A stretch of DNA of 64,000 bases. It comes from Naganishia liquefaciens. Lineage: Eukaryota > Basidiomycota > Tremellomycetes > Filobasidiales > Filobasidiaceae. The translations under genes and the position numbers were made by a program. Position 1 is the first letter of the stretch. Each line of letters opens with the position of its first letter. The notes under the pieces are model-generated. The model was not told the DNA's origin. It searched no databases and saw only the letters and a program-made list of their open reading frames with translations. Of the stretch, positions 12,736 to 23,412 are shown in pieces. Location of the stretch: positions 650,614-714,613 of the forward strand of contig BLZA01000040.1 of assembly GCA_013423385.1 (NCBI GenBank), in the 5' to 3' direction.

Positions 12736-13486
12736 TTGATGCGGTATGATGCTCGGGGGCCCAGACAATTCAGCCTGGCTGACACTATATACTTTGTCGG
12801 CGACGGTGATGGCCAGATCGAGATCGAGTGAGTCATGCCGGGGGGTCCTGCTGACGTCATGTCCTCCGCCCGAGGTCGGGCTGTCACGTGCTTTGGCGAT
12901 TCCCGCTGGATTCCAGTCGCCCGTCTCCCCTATCGGCACTGAGAGAATCGCAGGGGTTACGGCAGCCGTTTCAGCAGAAGCACAGTCGAGAAGCTGTTTC
13001 AAGTTGATCCCTGTACCGCCATTGATGGTTGCGTTCTTCCCTATCAGCCAATACTCGGTCTTGCACCCAAAAGTATCACCGCTCAGCTTTACTCGAGGCT
13101 GTTTCTTGGCTCAAGTGCATGCGAACAGGATTATCTATTCTAATGAAATTCGCTGTACATTGACACCTGATTATCTGCAACACGGGAAACTATTTTGTTC
13201 TTGGCCGACCGAAAAGCAGCCTTCACTCTTGAAAGAACCCAAGATCCAAGCATCTCCTTCCTTTCGCAGCAAAAGCTGTCTTATAGGTCCCGTTATACCG
13301 ACTCAAAGGGATAAAACTCCCTGTGTTCCAGATCGTTGGCATGCGACTTGTCTTCTGACTCGATCAATTCATCAGGGTCGAGAGACAACGCGCTTCATCG
13401 ATTGAACCTCTAGGGCCCTAGGTTGCAAGCCGGCGGGTGCGCCATACCGGTGCCTCACCCCAAGTCATTGCCTTTTCCGCGCTCAG
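12736..13486. promoter_or_regulatory. Divergent intergenic region
   Basis: About 750 bp separate the SnoaL-like gene (minus) and the Ser/Thr-rich membrane gene (plus). Frames here have no recognisable product. It must hold both promoters, and may hold a 5' exon of the downstream gene, which lacks a signal peptide. Confidence 0.4.
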
Positions 13487-14399
13487 ATGGAATTAATGGA
13501 CGTAGAACAGTTCGCGGAACCTATCTTCCCTCGTCCATCTTTAGACCTGGACGTACCGGAAGACTTCTCGTCCAGCGGAACCTCCATTACGAGTTTCCTA
13601 GTGTCTACTTCTAGGAGTTCGTCTGCTGGGCGCACGAAGAATAGCGAAGAGATTACATCGCTCAGGACAAGTACAGCGCCTGGTCATCGTCAGCAAGGGA
13701 TACCGACTGGTGTCTCTCATTCGTTGTCAGAGGACAATGCCTCTGAGTATTTGTCCACTACCCGGGCTAATGTGACGCCAAACTCGGAGTCGCGAACAGT
13801 GACATCCGACTCACGAGACTCTTCTTCCCCTCCGACCCCTCCGACAAGGACTTCTTGGATTCCCGTTTCAAGCAGAGTGTCTTCTTCCCGAAATCGAGTG
13901 ACGTCTGCAAAGATACTTACGGCAGCTGATCCGTCATTCGCTGGCAAACCCTCGGTGACAACGCCGTCATCGGAAGCCCCAACGTCCACGACAAGCACTA
14001 CCGACACTACGATTTGTACGTTTCGAGGTGGCGAGGCTTGAGTCAAGCTAAAGGTGATGTTCTTCTCTTTTCTCAGTCCCCAATATGCTCGCCAGCGGTC
14101 TTTCAGCGAGACCTACCGATACCTCATCTACCTCGGCGCCTTCATCGGAGCCCATTGACGCTGCATCTTTGAAGTACAAAAGCACCGCCGCTACAGGTAA
14201 GGTTACAGGTCACCTAGCTTGCTGGATGATGCACCTTCTTTCCGTTATATGCTGACGTGCGGCCCCGGTAGCTATCGTCGTCGGAAGCGTGTTTGGCGCT
14301 TTCCTCCTGCTCTTCTTGATCTTGGTCTATGGCGGGAAACGCAGCACGTATTGTCGGAAACGGAAAGAAGAACAGCGCCGAAAGTATGGAAAGCCATGA
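13487..14399 (+). CDS. Ser/Thr-rich single-pass membrane protein, short tail
   Basis: Three exons (13487-14015, 14077-14196, 14272-14399) give 258 aa in frame. About 215 residues of Ser/Thr/Pro-rich sequence are followed by one transmembrane helix (AIVVGSVFGAFLLLFLILVY) and a short, very basic cytoplasmic tail (GGKRSTYCRKRKEEQRRK). The plan is that of a wall-associated sensor or adhesin with an O-glycosylated stalk, like the gene at 1360-3857 but with a minimal tail. No signal peptide follows the ATG (MELMDVEQ), so an upstream exon or a signal-anchor topology is needed. The intron before the membrane helix is a normal 75 bp. I infer surface location from the architecture alone. Confidence 0.6.
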
Positions 14400-14879
14400 C
14401 ATCCCAGTGATTTCAAGTGCGCTGCAACTGCAGGAATGCGGGAGCGCTTTTTGACCGCCCTGGATTCGACTGGATTCAATATTCCTCCTCCAGCATGGGC
14501 GGTGACTGGCATGACAGAGTCAATGACGAGAAAGAGCTCAACTTTTCGCCGACTCCGAGTAATCGCGACCGCGTGGTTGGGTTTTTGGGAATCAAATGTA
14601 TCGAATCCCCCGATAAGCCTCGCCAGTGATAATACAGATGTCTAAAGGCTGTTTCTAGACAACATGTCGGGCGATAGTAGCGCTGGACTCTCTAGGACCG
14701 ACTGCGAAGAATGGCGGATTCTCAGAAGCCCGACTAGGAAGTAGCTCTCGAGCCGGCTCACTGGGCGCGCCTTTTGCATCCGCGGTATGACGTGTGTTGC
14801 CCCCCCTCCGGCATTCGATTCCCTGGTCGACACCCGGGCGACGACGGTCGTGGAGAGCGGCAGGACAGGGCATCCGCCA

Positions 14880-15804
14880 ATGGCAAGCATGTCGCTGACA
14901 AGAAGCCCCCTAAGAGCGTCGACGCTTGCGCGCGCCCGACGTCTGATCCCCACATTCACGTTTCACGCTCGCACAATTCCCCCGGCGCAACCCATCGTTA
15001 CCACACGACGAACCATGTCTTCCGGCCACATTCACAACACCAACGCCGCGTGCTGCTCGATTCCTCCCGTCGAGAGCGAGTACAAGCCCAAGGGCTCGTA
15101 CCAAAAGGTTGGATCCTTTGACAAGGCTTACGTCGTAAGTACCGGGCACATATTGTCGCCTTTTGTACGTCTGATGCCAACGCTTTGCCTTTCCCCCGCA
15201 GATCGGCGACTCCAAGACGCACGCGTTGATCTGCATCTATGATATTTTCGGCTACTGGCCTCAAACGGAACAAGGCGCCGATATCCTGAGCAAGACACTC
15301 GACGGGACCAAGGTCGTCATGCCCGATTTCTTGCAGGGCAAGCCTTGGCCCGTGGACAAGTTCCCGCCCAAGACGGACGAGGAAAAGGAGAAGCTGCAGC
15401 AGTTTTTCGGGACGACGTGAGTGGTTCCCGGTAATGTAAGGCATCCGGTGCGCCTTGGGCTGATAGGCTTTGTAGGGCGAACCCGCAGGAACGATTAAAG
15501 GAGACCGTCGAGGTTGCCAAGGCCTTGCAGGGCGAGGGATACACCTCGATCGGCCTTTACGGATTCTGCTGCAAGTGTCTTGTGTAACTTGAGCCGCGTC
15601 TCAGCTCACGTGTTCTGCTTTTTGACGAATTCCTCGCTCGATACTCTGACATTGAAATCACAGGGGGAGGAAAGGTCGCCATGCTCGCCGGTTCTCACTC
15701 GGACCTCTTCACCGGAATCAGCATCGTCCACCCTGCCATGCTCGACGTCAAGGACGTCGACGGTCTTGCCGTACCCCTCGCTCTCTACCCCTCCAAGGTG
15801 AGCC

Positions 15805-15841
<37 letters not shown>

Positions 15842-16163
15842 TTCGTCCGCAGCCCGTGCAAGCATCGCGCCTGACCCGTTTTCCGGCGCAACAGGACGAA
15901 CCCGCGGACGAGGTTGAAAAGATCGTCAAGGCGCTCGAGGGCAAGCCGTTTTCATCCAAAAACGAGCACAAGACGTATCCCAACATGTGCGTTTTTGCTT
16001 GCCACCTCCTTGTCGTGTTTCTCAGGGGTAGCTGACCCAATGTATGACCAGGCACCACGGGTGGGCCGCCGCTCGCGCGGATCTGAAGAACGCTGAGAAC
16101 AAAAAAGAGTACGAGGACGTCTACTCGCGCATTGCGGCGTTTTTCAAGGGCTTGCAAAAGTGA
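14880..16163 (+). CDS. Dienelactone hydrolase family protein
   Basis: An alpha/beta hydrolase of the DLH family. Six exons (14880-15134, 15202-15416, 15476-15570, 15664-15797, 15895-15986, 16052-16163) give 300 aa in frame. The nucleophile motif GFCWGG is rebuilt across intron 3, whose donor is GC (t/GCAAGT) with a normal AG acceptor. YDIFGYWPQTEQGAD and the HHGWAAAR histidine block are typical of fungal DLH proteins. Starting at 14880 adds an Arg/Ser-rich leader that looks like a mitochondrial presequence; the alternative ATG at 15015 (MSSGHIHNT) gives a 255-aa cytosolic form, so dual targeting is possible. Intron 4 contains a run of 36 C. Substrate is not predictable. Confidence 0.88.
15806..15841 (+). 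repeat. Homopolymer of 36 C inside an intron
   Basis: An uninterrupted C run lies eight bases into intron 4 of the dienelactone hydrolase gene, just after the GT donor. The count may be unreliable, since such runs are hard to sequence. Confidence 0.9.
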
Positions 16164-17115
16164 AGGCGCGCGACGGCCGGCGAGGAGGCAAGTCGAGCGC
16201 GGCTGTGAGAGGGGACCGCGATGCGGCGTATGGACGCTGCAGCCTCTGCCTTGATCCGTCATCCAAGAAAGAAAGAAACCGATGGAACAAACCGTTGTAG
16301 TCCTAGTTATTGAATGAAACGATGCGAGAGCATGAAAGGACAGGTACAAAAGAACAAGTTGCGCGCGTGACTTTGCGCTAGCGTTTTCATCTTTCCAAGC
16401 CGGCTTTTGTGGACAGACGACGCATGTTCCCGATGCCGGGGCATGAACTCGCCACCTAGAGTCGACGATCGACTGTATAGATCATTCGTCATGGCGAGCG
16501 CCAAGATTCCACTCGGCCCCAGGGACGCTGGAACTGCCGGCACGCTGGAACTGCCGGCACGCACACGATAGACGCTTCCGCCCATGGAAAGTCATACAGC
16601 TACATATGCGCCGATCAAAATGTGGGATCCTCACTGGACATGTTGAATGAGACAAGATACAAAAGTACAGATTGCATCTCCGTGTAAGATTCCCGACACG
16701 CGAGTAGTGTCCGAAAATGATCGCCCGGAGGACGGGCTCCGCACGCGGACGAGAATGTAACGTCGTGCCCAATGCCGGCCGCAGACGGCACGCAACACCC
16801 CTTATTCCTCCGGGGCCAGGACCGTCGCTCTCTGCCATTGGCGAAACGCTCCCCCCGCGGCGTATCGCCCGGCCAAGGAAAAAGGCAGGGGCCGGAGAGG
16901 GGGGCGCGCGGGGGCGGGGAAAACCGGGACCGCCGTTGTCCGAGCAGCGCAAAGACGGCGGGTCCGACATGAGCGAGGGATTCGAGGGGTATCATCGCGA
17001 GCGCGCCGCTGGGTGCGGCGTACGGGTGTCGGGTGTGGCGGGTTCCCTTGGGCGGGGTGGCGTTGCGTCCGCGCCATAGGGAGGGGGGCCTGCCGCCGCA
17101 GCGAAGAAGAAACTC
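16164..17115. other. GC-rich convergent intergenic region
   Basis: About 950 bp lie between the 3' ends of the hydrolase and MED21. Several overlapping frames of 90-160 codons exist on both strands, but their composition (Arg/Pro/Gly-rich) is what GC-rich DNA gives by chance. A short local duplication (GGAACTGCCGGCACG repeated near 16530-16562) is present. Confidence 0.5.
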
Positions 17116-18010
17116 CTATTTGGCGGTAGTGCCCGACGTCACCTGCATCACACTCTGGTCAAGCAACACCCCAAGCGTGCGCTTGTATTCCTCCTGCAGG
17201 GCTTCTACGAGGCGGCGGGGGGGGGGGGGGGAATTTCTGTGAGCTGAAACTCGGGGTGTGGGGCCAGAGGGACGGGGGTGGGGGACGTACGTGTCTGAGC
17301 GAGCGCGGCGCGGTATTTCGCGTTGGCGGCGGTGAGGTCGCTTTGCATTGCGTCGATGCGATTTGTCTGTTTCCGCAACGAGGGGGTTTAGATGTGTGGT
17401 GTGGGGCGGGGCGGGGCCAAGGGAGAGGGAGGACGTACGATCGTTTGGGCGTCTTCCGGCGATGGCATGACGTCGATCAATACTTGGACTTGTTTCGCAC
17501 GCTGTACGAATTCCCCAACGAGCTGGATTTTATGTTCTGCGCGCACGCGGCTTTATCAGTGGCTACGTTCATCCCGCAGAACGTCGAGTGACACACGTTC
17601 AAATTCCTCGGACGAGAGGGTGTTTACTTTTTCCCGGTCGCGTTTTGTTTCAGCGGGAGGGTAGACGGTCGGGTCGTGTGGCAAGAGCGGGGTAAGCTTG
17701 GTGAGATCCTCGAGCGCTTTGTGGGTTTGTTTGATGAGCTGTGGGGGCGCGGAGGGCCAATCTGGTTGAGGATCATGGTTGTTGGAGGCAAGGAGAGGAT
17801 GCGTACGGAGAGGATCCCATCTTGCAGCTATTACCGCAAAGGCGCGAGTCAATCAGGAAACCGTATCAAAGCGCGAGAAAATCTCCCGGCGACGTACTTG
17901 CGTGACCCGATCCTGCGCCGGCCGGGGCCTTTCATCAGCTGGACCCCATCCCTACATGTGCGCGGGGGACATACCATCTCGTTTGACGCTTCCTCGCACA
18001 GCGCGTCCAT
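17116..18010 (-). CDS. MED21: Mediator subunit 21 (Srb7)
   Basis: A middle-module Mediator subunit that forms a four-helix bundle with MED7 and contacts RNA polymerase II regulation. Six exons (17975-18010, 17807-17827, 17597-17738, 17439-17536, 17291-17366, 17116-17204) give 153 aa in frame. LQDGILSLIKQTHKALEDL matches the N-terminal helix of the family (LTQLQD...), and GEFVQRAKQVQVLIDVMPSP matches the conserved central block that precedes the C-terminal coiled coil (RIDAMQSDLTAANAKYRAAL, then EALQEEYKRTLGVLL). The second exon is only 21 bp. The donor of exon 3 was chosen as GTGTGT, giving a 60-bp intron; a 30-bp alternative is less likely. A TATA-like element (GCATATATAGC near 18170) lies upstream. 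Confidence 0.85.
17217..17231 (+). repeat. Homopolymer of 15 G in an intron
   Basis: The run lies close to the 3' splice site of the last MED21 intron (read as C on the coding strand), where it forms the pyrimidine tract. Confidence 0.85.
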
Positions 18011-19220
18011 CGTCTCTGGGTTTCCGTGGCTTGCATCGATCCCAAGAGTCAACAGGACGAGGCTGATCTCATCCTCGCCCGCTTGGGTGCGGAAGCTATT
18101 CTGGGCAGAAAACGCGTCACGTGATGCCCGTGGAGGGTTCGATTGCAAGGCGAGGGAGGATTTTGCATATATAGCGCGCTCAAGGGGGGGAAACGCGGGT
18201 GGAATGGGCAGTGTGGGCAGCATCGACGCACGAGGTAAGCATCTCTTCCGTATTCTTCCCCTCTTTCCCATCCCATCCCCCTCCCCCTCCCCCTCTCCCC
18301 ATCAATGATGATTCACATGCTGTGCACCAGTCTCGAGGTTGCGACTGTTGAAGACAAAACCATCCAAATAGGCTGCCGGGAAGTTACGCTCCCGGTGTGC
18401 CGCCCATCTGATATCCCCCTCGCTCTTCGAATTGATCCGTGTAGGAAATTAAAAGAGGAAGCTGATTTTTTGGTTGGTTTCTATAGGGTCGAGTTCCGAG
18501 ATGGCTGTTTGTTCGAGGATATGCTGTGTTGCGCTGGACGTATGGGCTTGGAATGATAAATATGGACATTCTTTCCTTTGTTGCGACGATCACTTTGATC
18601 CATGCTCTTCATGCATTGCTGGGCCAATGAAACACGCTCGACTAGTCTCGCAGGTTCCCGACTTGCCCGACCTTGCATCAGAGTTCCCCATGAGCCACAT
18701 TGCGACCCTCGTCGCCAAATGCCAATCATACAGCCAGTCTTCTGCTTATCCCTTCTGGGTCATTTCACTTTCGACGCGCGGACCCTCCTTTCAATGAGCT
18801 ACCCAAGACGATGCAATATGGCACCAACGCTGTCAATCCTTCGGTACGGCGTCATCAGTCCAGTTCAGCTCATCGTCCCGTCTCCGGCGAACATGGTACA
18901 GCTGCGTAATGATGGGTAGCATTCGTATTCGGTATACAACCGGGGGGTGCTCACAAAGTCTACATCTTTACAACGTGGAAGAAAAGTAATGGAACGACGA
19001 GATGAACTAATGGAACGACGAGATGAACGGAAGAGAGGGAGCGAGATGAAACGAGACGAAAAGTGATGAAACAGAGTCCGGTTCGAGTAATGATTGAAAC
19101 GCCCTCCACAGCGCGGGATGTTGCGCGAATGAATGGTATGAGACCGGGGGTTTTCGGATGCTGCTTGACGGTCTCGGTCGATCAGCCGCACGTCCCACGA
19201 CAGCCATCGAGGGCTATTCG
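18011..19220. other. Intergenic region upstream of MED21
   Basis: About 1.2 kb without a recognisable gene. It contains a CCCCCT-type tract (around 18270-18300). No frame shows family resemblance. Confidence 0.45.
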
Positions 19221-19742
19221 TCACGGTAAGCGAGAAAGGGGCACATGAAGAACGTCAGTTCGAGGAACGGCCAACCAAAGCCTTTTGAAAGCCAAGGAAG
19301 GGAACGTGGCGTAGACGCCACTTCCCCGTCGCATGATTGACTCACTTCCAGACCCATTCAACCCGGCGATCGTCCCCACCCGACGTCCCCCTCCCCCCGT
19401 TCCAGAACCACCAAGCCTTCCCCCTCCCCCTCCTCCCCCTCCTCCCCCTCCTCCCCCTCCACCACCGCCAAACCATGACCCACCACCCCGGCCCCCACCG
19501 CCGAGCCTATTCCCCGCACCAGCTCCACCCGTCTGAAACGCGCCTGATGTGCTCGTCGGGCTGGTCCATGAGGAAGGATCAAGCAAAGGCGAGAGGAGCG
19601 TCTCGATGAAGAGGCGTGCCAAAGTGGGGATCTCGGCGAGGGTGGATGTGAGGCTTGTCGTCGGGGTGGATGATTTCGCCGCCGCCGCCGCCGCCGCCGC
19701 CGCCGGAGTCGATGGTTTCGGTTGAGAGTCTGTAGGTGACAT
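19221..19742 (-). CDS. Glycine-rich protein with one hydrophobic helix (uncertain)
   Basis: A frame from ATG 19742 holds an Ala run encoded by a GCC repeat (near 19680-19705), one hydrophobic stretch (LARLFIETLLSPLLDP), and then a glycine-dominated region ending RRVGTIAGLNGSGS. A consensus donor (GTGAGT) follows directly, so the last part of the open frame is probably intronic and the true 3' end is unknown. A short membrane helix followed by a Gly/Arg-rich tail recalls the SelK/SelG-type small ER membrane proteins, but the resemblance is weak. The complementary strand reads as poly-Pro, also open, so this could be chance low-complexity DNA. Confidence 0.3.
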   Translation of the reverse strand: MSPTDSQPKPSTPAAAAAAAAAKSSTPTTSLTSTLAEIPTLARLFIETLLSPLLDPSSWTSPTSTSGAFQTGGAGAGNRLGGGGRGGGSWFGGGGGGGGGGGGGGGGGRLGGSGTGGGGRRVGTIAGLNGSGSESIMRRGSGVYATFPSLAFKRLWLAVPRTDVLHVPLSRLP

Positions 19743-20209
19743 TGCGTGTGTGTGTGTGATAGAAAGCGGTGGGGGGCCGGTGCGCGGCAAGGGGGGTCGA
19801 CGAGCGATGATGACTCATGGACGATGTGGGTCGGACAACAATGGGCAGCGCGGCAGAGTGGGTGCGCCCGAGTTTCGCCGCGCAAGAGGTCCTCTTTGCC
19901 ACCGATATGCTCGACGAGGGTTACCAGTCGGGGCGGCCGGCTCCCACGGTTTCAGTATCATTCCGATGCGTTCCCAGCCGGTGCGTGTGAAAGACTGTGG
20001 GTGGAACGCTCGAGACGGTTTAGCTTCACGACCGGGTCGGTCTCTTTATTGTGGTCCCTGAACCAACGTCGCTGTGCGAGCCGTCGCGCATGAAGCGATA
20101 GTATCAGATAGCACTGCATCTCTTATTGTAACGACGCAAACAATATCATCCCACATGCCATTGCACCTCACTGCAATGCCAGGAAAGCCTTCACCAAAAG
20201 GCAGAAAAG

Positions 20210-22081
20210 CTAACACTCGATCCCCGCACCGTCCTTCCTGCCCACGCGCAAATCCGTCCGATCCACCCACATCCCCTGTAAAGCCTTTTCCTCTCCCGAT
20301 CCCCGCATCACCAGGCTCACCATCTCGTACCCTCCCGCTCCTGGGCCGCCCAACCGATCCATCCGACCGGCAAAATGCGTATACTCGCGTTTACGGTCTT
20401 CCATCCCGCCTGCCGCGCGAGAGGATTTCGACAGGCCCGAGGCGTCGAGGCCGTTGAGGAGGTACACGGTCGTGAGCCGAGGCAGGTCGAGGCCTCGGAC
20501 GTGGGCGCGGTCGATGAGGAGGAGCGACGTGGACGGTGACGAGGGTGATGTGCCGTCAAGGATCTCCGAGGAGATGCCGTGCGCCGAGAGGTCGCGCTGG
20601 ACGGTCGCCATGGACGCGCCCGAGGGGAGGATGGCGAGCGCGTGACCGGACGAGTCGGCGGGCGGACGGGACGCGTACAGGAGAGCGAGACTTTCCAGCA
20701 TGAGCGGGTGGATCCTTTCCGACGGGGCGTGATCGTCGGTCGGGTCGAGGGCGATCGTGTCGGATATCCCTGGTTCGGTGGATTCGCCCAGGTTGCGCAT
20801 CTGTCCCGTGAGCGGGTCGACCGTGAGGCAGTAATGGACGACGTTGCCAGAGGCGGGGACAGGCGAGAGCTCCACGCTTGGCGAGTTCTGCGTCGTATCA
20901 ACCATTGTCTGCTCGTGCCGCCGGATCCAGCCGCTCCGCTGGATGAATCCTCTCACGACCGAGTTCAACGTTGCCGAAGACCACACCGTTTGTACCCGTC
21001 CCTCTGCGTCATCGAGTCGAATCACATCGTTGAGTAGCGGGACGATTGAAGGTGGATGACGGTAGAATGGGTGACGGCTTCGTTCGCGCTCAGAGCTAAA
21101 GGTCTTGAAACGTCCGGGTAAAGGTCGAAGCATCGCGTCCACCTCGTCGACCATCAGAAGTTGCAAAGACCGCGCGAGGGAGGATGTGGCGGGTTTGTGC
21201 CGCGACTGTGACGGGCGGATGGACGGAGATGCGGATAGATAGGCGAGAAGTGCGTCCGGCGTGGAGATTAGAATTTCCGGCCCGAGTCCCGAGTCTTGCG
21301 GCGGCTTGTCTCCCGGCATGACGGCGCGCGACATCAGCGCGTCGTCTCCCAGACCGGCCTGCATCGCGCCTTGAAGCCTCGCGAGCCATTCCGCGACCTG
21401 ACCCACGAGTGCTGCGTGGGGCAGAAGTAGGAGAATGGACGGCGACGAGCTGCTCGCGTTGCGTCCATGTCGCGAGGCGGTCTTGCGGCGTCTGAAGCGA
21501 ATCTTGAAGGCTCGGGAGAGGGCAATGAGGCTCATGGCGAGCGTCCTGTTTCTGCGCATCAGTCCTCGTCTGGGCTCTCGGGACCAGGCAAACTCACTTG
21601 CCGCGACCGGTCTTTTCTTTCAAAAAGACATCGTTGCCGTCTATGAGAACGCTTTTCAACAAGGTGACTTGTGCTGACGTTGGATGTCGAAAGTGTGGAA
21701 ACTCTTGCAAAAGTGCTTTAATCACAGGATACGGGATGCCGAGAGGCTAAGAAAGGATCAGCCTTTGCGACAGAGGAAACGCATGGTACCCACTTTCAAG
21801 GTATTTATCAGATCGTTAAAAGCCTCGCTTTCTAGCCTTCCGGCTGTTGCTCGACCTTTGACACCAGATGCAACCGTAGCGTCCGCTCCGCGAGGTCCTG
21901 ATACAGGGAATACTCTTGTCGAGGGGAACAAGTCTACGCGTCCGTCGGGCGATAAATCGACAGGACGGGGTTGCGACGCGGGCGGTGGAGTATGCTGAAA
22001 CCGGAGCGAGACCGCGTGGACGGGGGGAAGTCGGCGGGATCGGAGGTATCCTCGGGCGAGGAGTGAGGGAAGGGACGCCAT
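20210..22081 (-). CDS. MRH4: Mitochondrial DEAD-box-type RNA helicase (Mrh4-like)
   Basis: Three exons (21794-22081, 21598-21746, 20210-21545) give 590 aa in frame. The start is Arg/Leu-rich without acids (MASLPSLLARGYLRSRRLPP), a good mitochondrial presequence. A Q-motif-like block (GIPYPVIKALL...PTSAQ) leads to motif I KTGRGKT (residues 141-147, completed across intron 2). Motif II is DEVD rather than DEAD (about 279-282). Motif III is SAT, and motif VI reads HFAGRMDRLG. Mrh4 acts in large mitoribosomal subunit assembly in yeast; the assignment here rests on the presequence and divergent motifs, not on a search. The C-terminal RecA domain is loosely conserved and has Ser/Pro-rich inserts. 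Confidence 0.72.
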
Positions 22082-22710
22082 GGTTCCGGGGTATCCCAGG
22101 TAGAATGAGAGAAAGGGCCACCTCGACTGCTGCTCATGTCTCTGATTATTTCGCTCGACTTTGTTTCCGGGCGAGACGATCGAGACGAGAATAAGCAGCT
22201 TGGCTTGGGAATGGTGACCGGCATGGTATACGCAAGTTCGTGGGGATTATGGCTGTTCAGTATACTGCAGCAAGAGGGGAATCGAGATGGCTGTAGCTCA
22301 GGGCATAGATTCAGCGGCAGGAATCGATGTCAACCACGCGCACGAAGGCGGGACCATTTGACAGAGGTCTCGAAGCGGTTTCATGTTATCGATTGACGAG
22401 TTCATTATGGATACAACGAATGTTGGGTGAATTCTGGTCGATATAACAGCTGTATATAGAACGACGACGCTTCAGACCATTGTAGCGCTTGCGTGAGCTG
22501 TCTCCAGGTTTCGGGTTTATGAAGCCTTGACAGGATACTTCCAAAAGCCTGATGGGTTTAAATTGTGCGATTGGCTCTGGCTGGGCGTATTGAGCATACT
22601 GGTGCGGCTGAGGGCGTGCTATCGAGCGTTTGAATCTTGCTTTGCAATAGCTATGCGGTGATTCCTCTTGGGGACTGCGGCTTCCTTGGTGGGGGGCGAA
22701 TCGAGGTTCC
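22082..22710. other. Intergenic, no gene seen
   Basis: About 630 bp between the helicase start and the CRIPT stop; it must contain the helicase promoter. A GTAGCTCAG sequence near 22290 looks like tRNA box A, but no box B follows. Confidence 0.5.
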
Positions 22711-23412
22711 TCATGCCACGGACTGCTTGTAGCCTATTCATGACATGTCAAGTCAGCTCCAACGGATGTTTCTTTCAAGTTTTGGCAGCACATACGTGAT
22801 GTGTCAAGAATCACTGTACCGCATATTGCGCAGAGACCTGCAAAGGCAAGAGATGTAAGCGGGACGTCGAGGAGGATTGTCGTATATGGTGATCACGCAT
22901 TTGGAGCATTTTTCGCTATGGGAAGCCAAAGGCGTCGAAACATGCTGGATGCAGCCTGCCGCAAGAGCTACTCAGGTACGAGGGTACCCCTGCGTGTCTG
23001 CTCGATCCCACGAACATCGTGCTCACGCTCGCCATTCAGCGGCAATTTCGAGACGCCCGCCATACTGGCGCTGACATCTACCTCTCCTGCTGCACCCAAC
23101 GCCGCAAAGCTTGTAGCCGATACTCACCCTTCTTGTACGCGCACTGCTGACACCTCGTGCCTCCCACCTGCTGCACCTTGTTCGGACAATTCAAGCATTT
23201 TTTCCCGCCATTCGCATATGGTGATGCCCGAGCGGCCTTTTTCGACGACAAGAGCTTGTTCTCGCCGATGGTACGGGTCTTGGACGATGAGGCCTGGAAC
23301 GGGTCTGTGGTGGCGAGTTTGGTGGTTTTCTGTGCGCGGGGGCGGAGATGAGGTTTGGCACAGACACGAGACACCAAGAGACGCGTACCTTTTCACATTT
23401 TTTGCAGACCAT
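22711..23412 (-). CDS. CRIPT: CRIPT family zinc-ribbon protein
   Basis: A small protein conserved across eukaryotes, named for PDZ binding in animals and also found in spliceosomal complexes. Four exons (23389-23412, 23128-23329, 22796-22837, 22711-22733) give 96 aa in frame. It begins MVCKKCEKK with the first CxxC. The signature NKLLSSKKA..PYA follows, then KCLNCPNK, RCQQCAYKKG and LCAICGTVILDTS, giving four Cys pairs, and it ends RYKQSVA, matching the family's YKQ(S/T) C-terminus. The second intron (290 bp) is long for this region. The tiny first and last exons explain why no long frame covers the gene. Confidence 0.9.

Noticed and set aside
15606-16349. 247-codon minus frame over the dienelactone hydrolase with a poly-Gly run
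   Set aside because: It is antisense to confirmed exons and its glycine run is the 36-C homopolymer read backwards.
16482-17079. Overlapping GC-rich frames on both strands between the hydrolase and MED21
   Set aside because: Arg/Pro/Gly composition on both strands is expected by chance at this GC content; no splice-consistent model.
19333-19536. Poly-proline plus-strand frame
   Set aside because: It is the complement of the glycine-rich stretch; neither strand has strong coding evidence and the minus model has the better start.
22270-22345. tRNA-like GTAGCTCAG sequence
   Set aside because: No matching box B (GGTTCGANTCC) or cloverleaf could be formed nearby.
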